From the NCBI GenBank assembly GCA_016932075.1, contig JAFGDP010000131.1:1-5730 (forward strand): a DNA stretch of 5,730 bases, given 5' to 3'. This stretch comes from Chitinispirillaceae bacterium. Its GTDB lineage: Bacteria > Fibrobacterota > Chitinivibrionia > Chitinivibrionales > Chitinispirillaceae. Shown piece by piece: positions 1 through 5,455 of the stretch. Position 1 is the first letter of the stretch, and every line of letters begins with the position of its first letter. Below the pieces are notes generated by a model. The model was not told the DNA's origin and ran no database searches. It worked only from the letters and a program-made list of their open reading frames with translations. The translations under genes were made by a program, and so were the position numbers.

Positions 1-488
1 TCAACGTCGCCGCCCGAAATGTCGCCCGTCGAGTCCACCCTGCCGTCACCGTTCAGGTCGCCGATGGCGTTGTAAATGTCGCAGTGGTCGATCCAGATGT
101 TTCTGCCGCCTGAAATGGAGATAACGTCCTTGCCTTTTCCCGAATGGTGGATCTTCAGGTTGCGGATAATGATATTGCTGCCGTCCTCGTCGATTGATAT
201 GGTGGAGCCGGTGATCTCGCCGCTGGTGCCCCTGCCGATAATGGTCTTGTTCGGTCCGATGCTTGTTGACGCGTCGCTGATCCTGCCGGTCACCTCGATG
301 ATCAGCCGGTCAGAGCTCTGACAATTTGACTTGAACGCGGACGCGCTGCTCACCTGTACGGTCCGGCCGCCGGTGCCGCCGGTCACGCCTGCCGCGAATC
401 CGACAAGCGAATAGTCGGGCTGGCCCGGGCAGGGGAGAGCGATACACAGCAGGAGAATTCCAAGGGGTTTGATCAACATGCGGTTCAT
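1..488 (-). CDS. Pectate lyase family 1 (PL1), N-terminal part, secreted
   Basis: This gene starts at an ATG at 486-488 and runs off the left edge, leaving 162 complete codons. I translated it from the reverse strand. PL1 enzymes cleave polygalacturonate by beta-elimination in a calcium-dependent reaction, outside the cytoplasm. Residues 1 to about 23 are a basic start plus a hydrophobic core (GILLLCIALPC), which is a Sec signal peptide; a lipobox reading is weak because proline precedes Cys20. The mature start, VGFAAGVTGGTGG (29-41), is the classic PL1 opening. It is followed by KTIIGRGTSGEITG (81-94), NIIIRNLKIH (105-114) and NIWIDHCDIYN (130-140), which are the parallel beta-helix rungs and the family WIDH motif. 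Residues 144-152 (DLNGDGRVD) form an EF-hand or dockerin-like calcium loop inserted after WIDHC. The catalytic arginine and most calcium ligands would lie beyond the window. The frame is intact. The AGGAG site five bases upstream supports the start. Family assignment is firm; exact substrate is inferred. Confidence 0.93.
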   Translation of the reverse strand, partial: MNRMLIKPLGILLLCIALPCPGQPDYSLVGFAAGVTGGTGGRTVQVSSASAFKSNCQSSDRLIIEVTGRISDASTSIGPNKTIIGRGTSGEITGSTISIDEDGSNIIIRNLKIHHSGKGKDVISISGGRNIWIDHCDIYNAIGDLNGDGRVDSTGDISGGDV

Positions 489-493
489 ACATG

Positions 494-498
494 CTCCT
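494..498 (-). promoter_or_regulatory. Ribosome binding site of the pectate lyase gene
   Basis: Read on the minus strand this is AGGAG, five bases before the ATG at 486-488. It decides the start: another ATG further upstream, at about 499-501, opens a different frame whose product is not pectate lyase-like. Confidence 0.75.
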
Positions 499-685
499 CA
501 TATGGTTAAAGAATATGTTGCATCGGCCTTATCTTCATGAGTTTGAACGGTTAATGCTTTCGGAATGATCCGCTTATAAATGATGTTTCAATCCATTTCA
601 GTGAACGGTAGAATGGCAAAAAAATGGATTATGATAAAACATAGCCAATTTTTTACGGTTTTGTATGATATTTCGATAAATGAGG

Positions 686-701
686 GTTCACTCCAGTGAA
701 C
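686..701. promoter_or_regulatory. Perfect inverted repeat, candidate operator
   Basis: The sequence is GTTCACT-CC-AGTGAAC, two perfect 7-base arms with a 2-base spacer. This is the size and symmetry expected for a dimeric helix-turn-helix regulator. It lies about 200 bases upstream of the pectate lyase start and 270 bases upstream of the DUF362 start, so it could serve either gene. The half-site AGTGAAC is repeated at 600-606. The symmetry is seen directly; the regulatory role is inferred, and no regulator gene is in the window. Confidence 0.4.
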
Positions 702-752
702 AGGCGATTTCCGGACTGGCGGCCGGATGAAATAATTGAAAGATAGCCGCCA

Positions 753-762
753 GCCAATTGGC
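753..762. repeat. Palindrome GCCAATTGGC
   Basis: This is a perfect 10-base palindrome. Its left half with one flanking base, AGCCAATT, also occurs at 644-651. It is short enough to arise by chance and is listed because it lies in the same divergent region as the candidate operator. Confidence 0.25.
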
Positions 763-880
763 GCGGATGCTCGTTCGAATAAAAAAATGAATACTTGAAA
801 ATACGTACGCAATGTGGAAGCGTTACGAATAAGTAATCTGCATAACAAGACGCTTTCTTTATAGGGGCCGCAAAGACTGT

Positions 881-909
881 TTGTCCCGGGAGCCAAGGCG
901 ATATATTTT
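881..909 (+). promoter_or_regulatory. Weak candidate sigma-70 promoter for the DUF362 gene
   Basis: TTGTCC (881-886) and TATTTT (904-909) are separated by 17 bases, each matching four of six consensus positions. Transcription would start about 55 bases before the ATG. The GC-rich spacer and the modest matches make this tentative. Confidence 0.2.
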
Positions 910-962
910 CCGTGAGGGATCGCCCGGGTCGCGATGCCGCTTAACTAATGTATAAATGATCG

Positions 963-968
963 GGAGGT
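963..968 (+). promoter_or_regulatory. Ribosome binding site of the DUF362 gene
   Basis: GGAGGT is a near-perfect Shine-Dalgarno sequence ending three bases before the ATG at 972. It supports that start together with the Tat signal that follows immediately. Confidence 0.8.
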
Positions 969-971
969 GGC

Positions 972-2342
972 ATGGGAAAAAGCAGGAGGAATTTTCTTAA
1001 AATCAGCGCTGCGGGAAGCGTGGGTCTGGCTGTTGCGGGAATGACCAGAGCGTCGGAAGGCTCGTCCGGCGGCTGGACAAACGGCAAGAAAATCAATCCC
1101 GCTATCGATAACCTGCGGGCGGTATGCTGCTATGACCAGCGAATGGTTAAATCGACCCCCACCTCATGGTCCTTTGATAATCAGAATAACGCGATCAATA
1201 CGCCGGTCGTGCAGGCGAATCTGGACGCGATGGCACTTGCCCTTACCCAAAAGCCGACTGCCGCCGAAGCGTGGGGAACGATCTTTCAAAAATCTCCGGC
1301 AAAGCAGTGGAGCCAGGTAAGGGTTGCCGTAAAAGTAAACTGCATAAATTCGCAGAATATGCACCGATTGGCCATTATCGATAAAATAGCCAGGGAGTTG
1401 ATCGCCCTGGGCGTTCAGGCGCAAAACATTGTTATTTATGATGGAGACGACAACGCATCGGGTTCGGGAAAATACAGCGCCGCCTCCAGTCTGGCCAAGC
1501 TGCCGCCGGGGATCGTGGTGAGCAACCTCAGCAGCGCTTTGAACGGCACCATGTCGACCCCGGTGCCGAATCTGAACAACGCGAATTGCACAACCGATAT
1601 TGCGAACGGAACGATTGACATCCTTATCAATTGCGCGCTGAACAAGGGCCATCGCGCCGAACATGGGACCGCTACCCTGAGCATGAAAAATCACTATGGA
1701 ACATTTGCTCCGGGATGCAGACTAAGCAATACAACCGAATACCTGCTGGCAATCAATAAAAGCAGCGCCATCCTCGGCGGAACGCCGGTCCGCCAGCAAC
1801 TCTGCATTATCGATTCCCTGTTCGCCAGTATCGGCGGTCCGGTGGTCACCCCGGACAAGGTGCCCTATCGCATCGCCATGGGAACCTTCGGACCTGCACT
1901 CGATTATCTCACCGTAAAAAGAATACGTGAACCGGTGATGGGCGCGACCCACAACGCGACGGTCGTCAACCGTTTCCTCACCGATTTCGGCTACCAGACC
2001 TCGCAGGTTACCGACTTTATCAACGTAGCGCCCGTGGGAATAAAGCAGCTTGAAGCCGTGCTTAAAGCTATGCCGCATACCCTGCTGTTCGACCTGCAAT
2101 CCGGCCGCTTCCATCCCGCATCCGTCGATTTCACGGTTCTCGGCGGCGAATCGGCCAAATCGATTATCGTGTATGACATGAAGGGACACAAGGTAAGGTC
2201 GTTCGATTCGGTTCGCGGGCAGATAACGCTGTGGGACGGCTTCTCCGATGGCGGCGTGCCGGTCGCTTCAGGATTGTATCTGGTGAGAATCGAAACCGGA
2301 AAAAGGAGCCTGGCGGAAAAGATGCATGTTACGGCAAAGTGA
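972..2342 (+). CDS. Tat-exported DUF362 protein with C-terminal FlgD/T9SS-type Ig-like domain
   Basis: The product is 456 residues. Residues 4-10 (SRRNFLK) match the twin-arginine consensus, followed by a mild hydrophobic stretch to about residue 23, so the protein should be exported folded, possibly with a cofactor. Residues about 115-345 match DUF362: VRVAVKVNC (116-124), then DILINCALNKG (216-226), LSMKNHYGTF (236-245, the family's most recognisable motif) and a CIIDSLFASIGGP segment (278-290). No ferredoxin-type iron-sulfur motif is present, although seven cysteines are (52, 53, 124, 206, 221, 249, 278). The biochemical role of DUF362 is not established. Residues about 371-456 form an Ig-like module with IIVYDMKGHKVRSF, WDGFSDGG and VASGLYLVRIETG, as in FlgD-Ig and type IX sorting domains. 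The start is fixed by GGAGGT and the Tat motif. It is transcribed away from the pectate lyase gene and convergently with the phospholipase D-like gene. Domain calls are confident; function is unknown. Confidence 0.92.
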   Translation: MGKSRRNFLKISAAGSVGLAVAGMTRASEGSSGGWTNGKKINPAIDNLRAVCCYDQRMVKSTPTSWSFDNQNNAINTPVVQANLDAMALALTQKPTAAEAWGTIFQKSPAKQWSQVRVAVKVNCINSQNMHRLAIIDKIARELIALGVQAQNIVIYDGDDNASGSGKYSAASSLAKLPPGIVVSNLSSALNGTMSTPVPNLNNANCTTDIANGTIDILINCALNKGHRAEHGTATLSMKNHYGTFAPGCRLSNTTEYLLAINKSSAILGGTPVRQQLCIIDSLFASIGGPVVTPDKVPYRIAMGTFGPALDYLTVKRIREPVMGATHNATVVNRFLTDFGYQTSQVTDFINVAPVGIKQLEAVLKAMPHTLLFDLQSGRFHPASVDFTVLGGESAKSIIVYDMKGHKVRSFDSVRGQITLWDGFSDGGVPVASGLYLVRIETGKRSLAEKMHVTAK

Positions 2343-2416
2343 TTATTTCCGGTTTCCGCCGCTTTTGCAAAAACCATGAGCGCGATGCCTGTGCAAGCGT
2401 ATTCTGTTCTGCTTCA

Positions 2417-2434
2417 TATGGCAATCTTGCCATA
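2417..2434. terminator. Inverted repeat in the convergent gap, possible bidirectional terminator
   Basis: The sequence is TATGGCAA-TC-TTGCCATA, two perfect 8-base arms. It lies in the 237-base gap between the stop of the DUF362 gene and the stop of the phospholipase D-like gene, where both transcripts must end. The very short central spacer and the absence of a following T-run argue against a classic intrinsic terminator, and it could instead be a protein-binding palindrome. Confidence 0.3.
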
Positions 2435-2579
2435 CGTAACAATTCCAAGTCGCCGCTTCTGGCGGGGGTACGTGACCCATTGATTTCCCTTCCATTATGA
2501 GTTGAATTTTCATATAGAGAGTTGCCGCCGTTATGAACTGAAGACTGCTCCCGGCAGGTCAGCCGTGTATGAAAATCTG

Positions 2580-3110
2580 TTATCCGAGCAGGTCCCGGTA
2601 ATCCGCGCAATACATTTTCCTTCCGCATGCCGTGCAGTGCCGACCTATCCAGATCGCATCGAACTGTTCCATGATTCGCTCGATCAGGGAATGATCGGTC
2701 GTGATGAACCCCGATTCGAAATTCCGGCGATTGACGCTTTTCGCGCCCATGCCCGCGCCGGTAAGATTCGCGCTGCCGCTGTAGGCGAACCGCCCGTCAA
2801 CCACCACTGCCTTGAAATGAACGCGCGGGCACAGGATGCGCTCCATGCCGTCGATCAATCCCGGGTACCGGTCAAAATCCTTTTGGAATGCCGGTCCGGG
2901 TTCCTTTGCATGCAGGAGCCTGATCGATACCCCGTCATCGGCGAGGTCGGACAGCAGTTCCAGAAAGGGAACCATTTTGCGGCCTTTGTGCGCGTACAGG
3001 TCCTTAAGGTCGGCGGTCGCGATCCAGAGAAATTTGGTGCAGCCCGGAATCGCTTCGCGTATGACCTTGTCGTAGATTTCTCGGTCAGTGATAAAGGCGA
3101 GATCTTGCAT
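2580..3110 (-). CDS. Single-HKD phospholipase D-like domain protein
   Basis: The product is 176 residues, about the size of minimal one-motif PLD enzymes such as the Nuc-type nucleases, which act as dimers. The complete catalytic motif is present: His98-x-Lys100-x4-Asp105-x6-Gly112-Ser113-x-Asn115, followed by Glu132 in RRNFESGF. The N-terminal half has KFLWIATADLKDL (26-38) and VSIRLLHAKEPG (61-72), strands typical of the fold. The tail carries Cys159-x2-Cys162-x5-Cys168 next to His158, a possible metal site. There is no signal peptide or membrane segment, so a cytoplasmic enzyme is likely; nuclease or phosphodiesterase activity is inferred from the superfamily and the substrate is unknown. 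The ATG at 3108-3110 has no clear Shine-Dalgarno site. The frame is open upstream to a stop at 3276-3278 without a usual start codon, and the domain begins directly after this ATG, so I keep it. G+C content resembles that of the left-hand genes. Confidence 0.88.
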   Translation of the reverse strand: MQDLAFITDREIYDKVIREAIPGCTKFLWIATADLKDLYAHKGRKMVPFLELLSDLADDGVSIRLLHAKEPGPAFQKDFDRYPGLIDGMERILCPRVHFKAVVVDGRFAYSGSANLTGAGMGAKSVNRRNFESGFITTDHSLIERIMEQFDAIWIGRHCTACGRKMYCADYRDLLG

Positions 3111-3383
3111 AGTGCGGCATGAAAACAGGTCAGGGGTACGGCGTTTTATATCGTGCGTTTTATTATTGAAATGCCAGAAATATACAGAGTGATAACGGTA
3201 ATTTTTAAAATCGTGGTATGCAATCCCGGGTTCGCAGGTATCCCGGCTAAAATGGTCAATTGAATCAGCAAAATTTTAAACACAGAATCAGGAATCAAGA
3301 TTACCCTGAAATGCATCTTTTGGACGGAATATCAATAAAAAGAATTGAAAACATCGTTATATAACTGTTTGGTTTATAATCGT
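3111..3383. other. AT-rich gap between phospholipase D-like and radical SAM genes
   Basis: These 273 bases precede the phospholipase D-like gene and follow the radical SAM gene on the minus strand, so they should hold a terminator and a promoter. I see no convincing hairpin with a T-run. There is a 10-base palindrome GTTATATAAC at 3356-3365 and several A/T tracts. The 55 codons immediately upstream of the phospholipase D-like start (3111-3275) are free of stops in its frame but contain no ATG, GTG or TTG. Confidence 0.5.
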
Positions 3384-4841
3384 TTATCTGAAAATGTATT
3401 TGTAAAAGGTTCGAAATGCCTTAACAACCCTTTTCATTTCGCCCGGATGTGTAAAAATCTGAATGCCTTTGGAAATAATGTATTTCGGACGTAAATAAAA
3501 CTCTCGTCTTGCCCTATCGCAAAACGCGACAAGTTCTTCATAGGTTAAACTCGGATTGGATACTACCGAAGAATGCAGCCCTTCTTCAGTAATCCATTTA
3601 CGGTAATCCTGCGTCGTGATCCACCCCATGTTTTTAAAATAATCGTAGGCTTCTGTCCCGGGATATACCATAATAGGGTAAAATTGTGCGGTATCTGGAT
3701 TAAGGTCCTTGGCCATCTGAAGGGTTTTTTCAAGCGTCTCGCGAGTCTCGCCTTTATTTCCTACCATGAAGCAGCCGTGTATAAGAATCCTTGCCTTTTT
3801 TGCGTTTTTTCGAAATTCTACGATGTCGGCAAGCTTTATCGCCTTTTTTATAGTATCAAGAACCTGCTGATCGCCGCTCTCAAAGCCGACACAATAGAGC
3901 CTGCAGTTTGCCTTTTTCATTATTTTCATCGTTTCAAGATCAACATCGGCGCGGGAGTTGGCTGACCAGGGTATGCTTGTTGCCTTTGCGTCAATGAGAG
4001 CGTGAGACAATTCTCTGCACCGTTTCCTGTCGGCCGTGAGGGTATCATCTTCAATCATGATCTCCCGGACATTGGGGAAGTTCTCCGCAATGTAGAGGAA
4101 TTCATCGACGATGCTTTTTATGGAGCGTTTTCGATAGGTATGCCCCACAAGAGTCTGGGGGTATACGCAGTAGGTGCAGTGGAACGGACAGCCTCTCCCT
4201 GATAATAGCACGATAAGCGGATGACGGCTGTGACCGTAAAAATAGGGGGCAATATCAAGATGCTTTTTATAAACCGACGATACCGGCGGTATATCATCAA
4301 GATCCTCGATGAATGGCCGATCTTCATTCTGAATCACCTCTCCGTTCTTGCTTCTGAAAGCAATGCCCGGAACGCTCTTTAATACTTCATCGCTTCGTGA
4401 TTCCTTAAGCTTCGAGGCGAGGTCAACCAGTGTTGCATCATATTCATGGACAGCTACAGCATCGAGTCCCGGTGGGGCTTCCTGCAAAGTCCTCGTGGGC
4501 ACTGCAGACACATGAACGCCGACGAGAATGGTGAAAACATCGGGCACTTCCTTTTTTATTGCGCAGGCGACCTCAATATCGTTATAGATACTCGGTGTGG
4601 ATGCTTCTAAAACAGCCATATCAGGCTTGAATTCCGCAGCCTTATTGCACACATCCTCTTTTGTCATCCCTGCAGCAGGAGCGTCGATAAAAAGCACTTC
4701 ATGCTTATTTTTTTCAAGGTATCCAACCGCATACGCAAGCCACATGGGGTAGTAAAGGGTACCGCTTTTAGTAACCGCAGGGGACCGTGATTCCCTTGAA
4801 AATCTTGGAAGAAACGGTGGATTTAAAACAAATATCTTCAT
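3384..4841 (-). CDS. Cobalamin-binding-domain radical SAM protein
   Basis: From the ATG at 4839-4841 the product is 485 residues. The N-terminal part (about 1-140) is a B12-binding-type Rossmann domain: MKIFVLNPPF at the start, then GTLYYPMWLAYAVGYLEK (27-44) and LVGVHVSAVP (106-115). It lacks the DxHxxG motif, as is usual for the BchE-like branch. The radical SAM core follows, with Cys218-x3-Cys222-x2-Cys225 (GCPFHCTYC) for the 4Fe-4S cluster, IEDDTLT (263-269), GFESGDQQVL (319-328) and MVYPGTEAY (391-399). Such enzymes use a 5'-deoxyadenosyl radical and often cobalamin for methylation or rearrangement of lipids, tetrapyrroles or natural products; the substrate here cannot be told. A GTG start five codons upstream (4854-4856) is also open; I prefer the ATG because the family sequence begins there, although neither has a strong Shine-Dalgarno site. 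No biosynthetic partner is adjacent. The gene is clearly richer in A+T than its neighbours, which suggests transfer. Confidence 0.9.
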   Translation of the reverse strand: MKIFVLNPPFLPRFSRESRSPAVTKSGTLYYPMWLAYAVGYLEKNKHEVLFIDAPAAGMTKEDVCNKAAEFKPDMAVLEASTPSIYNDIEVACAIKKEVPDVFTILVGVHVSAVPTRTLQEAPPGLDAVAVHEYDATLVDLASKLKESRSDEVLKSVPGIAFRSKNGEVIQNEDRPFIEDLDDIPPVSSVYKKHLDIAPYFYGHSRHPLIVLLSGRGCPFHCTYCVYPQTLVGHTYRKRSIKSIVDEFLYIAENFPNVREIMIEDDTLTADRKRCRELSHALIDAKATSIPWSANSRADVDLETMKIMKKANCRLYCVGFESGDQQVLDTIKKAIKLADIVEFRKNAKKARILIHGCFMVGNKGETRETLEKTLQMAKDLNPDTAQFYPIMVYPGTEAYDYFKNMGWITTQDYRKWITEEGLHSSVVSNPSLTYEELVAFCDRARREFYLRPKYIISKGIQIFTHPGEMKRVVKAFRTFYKYIFR

Positions 4842-4957
4842 TACGTCACTTATCACGGTTAGGGAGGCTCATTAAGAGGAACTCTCCTGCGTGCCCAATG
4901 CAGAGATTTGAAAGAATCAACTGCGCGCAAGATTACCGACAGGGAATTGTTATTTTC

Positions 4958-5017
4958 GGAAGCGGGTGAGTGTATAAAAGCATAACTCTTTACACAAGCC
5001 CATCTTCCCCCGCTTCC
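4958..5017. repeat. Long stem-loop with 9-base perfect arms
   Basis: GGAAGCGGG (4958-4966) pairs perfectly with CCCGCTTCC (5009-5017). After one mismatch the helix continues with GA/TC (4968-4969 with 5006-5007). The interior contains a second, imperfect pairing between TGTATAAA (4971-4978) and TTTACACA (4989-4996). It lies about 120 bases upstream of the radical SAM start. It could be a leader RNA structure, a cruciform-type regulatory site or the end of a decayed mobile element; the sequence does not decide between these. Confidence 0.55.
4969..4997 (-). promoter_or_regulatory. Candidate sigma-70 promoter for the radical SAM gene
   Basis: On the minus strand TTGTGT (4992-4997) and TACACT (4969-4974) are separated by exactly 17 bases. 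The -10 box matches four of six and the -35 box three of six consensus positions. It would give a leader of roughly 120 bases. The elements fall inside the stem-loop at 4958-5017, so the apparent promoter may just reflect the inner arms of that repeat. Confidence 0.25.
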
Positions 5018-5121
5018 CTCCTGCGCCGATGCTAAAGCAGGCAGCCCGCCTCCGCATTTAAAATATAATCTGACCTTAAGAAAAAAATAGGCGTTTCGTG
5101 CATAATCGTCAAATTCTTGGT

Positions 5122-5167
5122 CGATGCGCCATTGCGTTTAGTACGATGCGCGTGTTCGCTTGCGTTT
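5122..5167. repeat. Split direct repeat CGATGCGC...TTGCGTTT, two copies
   Basis: Copy one has CGATGCGC (5122-5129) and TTGCGTTT (5132-5139). Copy two has CGATGCGC (5144-5151) and TTGCGTTT (5160-5167). The two 8-base blocks are therefore repeated in the same order, with 2 bases between them in the first copy and 8 in the second. No function is assigned. Confidence 0.5.
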
Positions 5168-5374
5168 CATTTTTCAATCAACGCCGGTGCGTTGGTGTCC
5201 CTGCGGGTGGTGGCTGCCAATGGCGCGACCCGCTTCATGGTCATTGAAAACCGGTATCCGTGCGGCGACCATACTGTACCGTGGAACCATGCGGTTGACC
5301 GAACGAATGCAAGAATAACAACCATTTCTTTTTCCATAGTGTAAAAGCCTGCTTCGCTATTCACGGAACCTGAT

Positions 5375-5453
5375 GGCCTCGATGCTTCTTGGTAAGCACT
5401 ACCGGTAGTCCGCACAGAAGGGGTATGGCCCGATACCATTTTGGGATCGAGCC
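5375..5453. ncRNA. Multi-helix segment, possible structured RNA
   Basis: Four short pairings nest into a branched shape: GGCCTCGAT (5375-5383) with ATCGAGCC (5446-5453), one base bulged; CTTCT (5385-5389) with AGAAG (5416-5420); inside that, GGTA (5391-5394) with TACC (5400-5403); and GGTAT (5422-5426) with ATACC (5433-5437). The fold can form on either strand. A 12-base palindrome, ACTACCGGTAGT (5398-5409), offers a competing pairing. I match it to no known RNA family, and helices this short can occur by chance. Confidence 0.25.
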
Positions 5454-5455
5454 TA

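Larger units (their letters stand above)
489..971. other. Divergent intergenic region between pectate lyase and DUF362 genes
   Basis: This 483-base gap separates two genes read away from each other and should hold both promoters. Its middle (about 560-690) is AT-rich. It contains a perfect operator-like palindrome at 686-701, whose half-site AGTGAAC recurs at 600-606, and a second palindrome at 753-762, whose half AGCCAATT also occurs at 644-651. A short hairpin, ATCGC/GCGAT with a seven-base loop (919-935), lies in the presumed leader of the DUF362 gene. A 102-codon minus-strand open frame at 588-896 has no ribosome binding site and no recognisable domain, so I do not call it a gene. Confidence 0.6.

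Noticed and set aside
310..501. Minus-strand frame starting at the ATG near 501 over the pectate lyase start
   Set aside because: It is out of frame with the pectate lyase and its translation has no family similarity; the ATG at 486-488 has the well-spaced AGGAG.
588..896. Minus-strand open frame of 102 codons in the divergent region
   Set aside because: It has no ribosome binding site or domain, is rich in phenylalanine and isoleucine as expected from AT-rich non-coding DNA, and overlaps the operator-like palindrome.
2329..2628. Minus-strand open frame of 99 codons across the convergent gap
   Set aside because: It begins inside the phospholipase D-like gene in another frame, crosses the inverted repeat, and has no ribosome binding site or recognisable domain. 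I also considered a tRNA here but found no cloverleaf or T-arm consensus.
2502..3122. Plus-strand open frame of 206 codons
   Set aside because: It is the antisense shadow of the phospholipase D-like gene, whose complete HKD motif proves the other strand.
3224..3247. GGTTCGCAGG next to CCCGG words resembling a tRNA T-arm
   Set aside because: The loop would be too long and no acceptor, D or anticodon stem is present around it.
4950..5057. Minus-strand small frame of 35 codons encoding a basic, cysteine-containing peptide
   Set aside because: It has no ribosome binding site and its sequence is dictated by the stem-loop arms at 4958-5017.
5375..5453. Guide-RNA scaffold of a TnpB/IscB-type element or a group II intron fragment
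   Set aside because: The branched fold and surrounding words are only vaguely reminiscent; no TnpB, IscB or reverse transcriptase coding sequence is in the window and the neighbouring partial gene is none of these.
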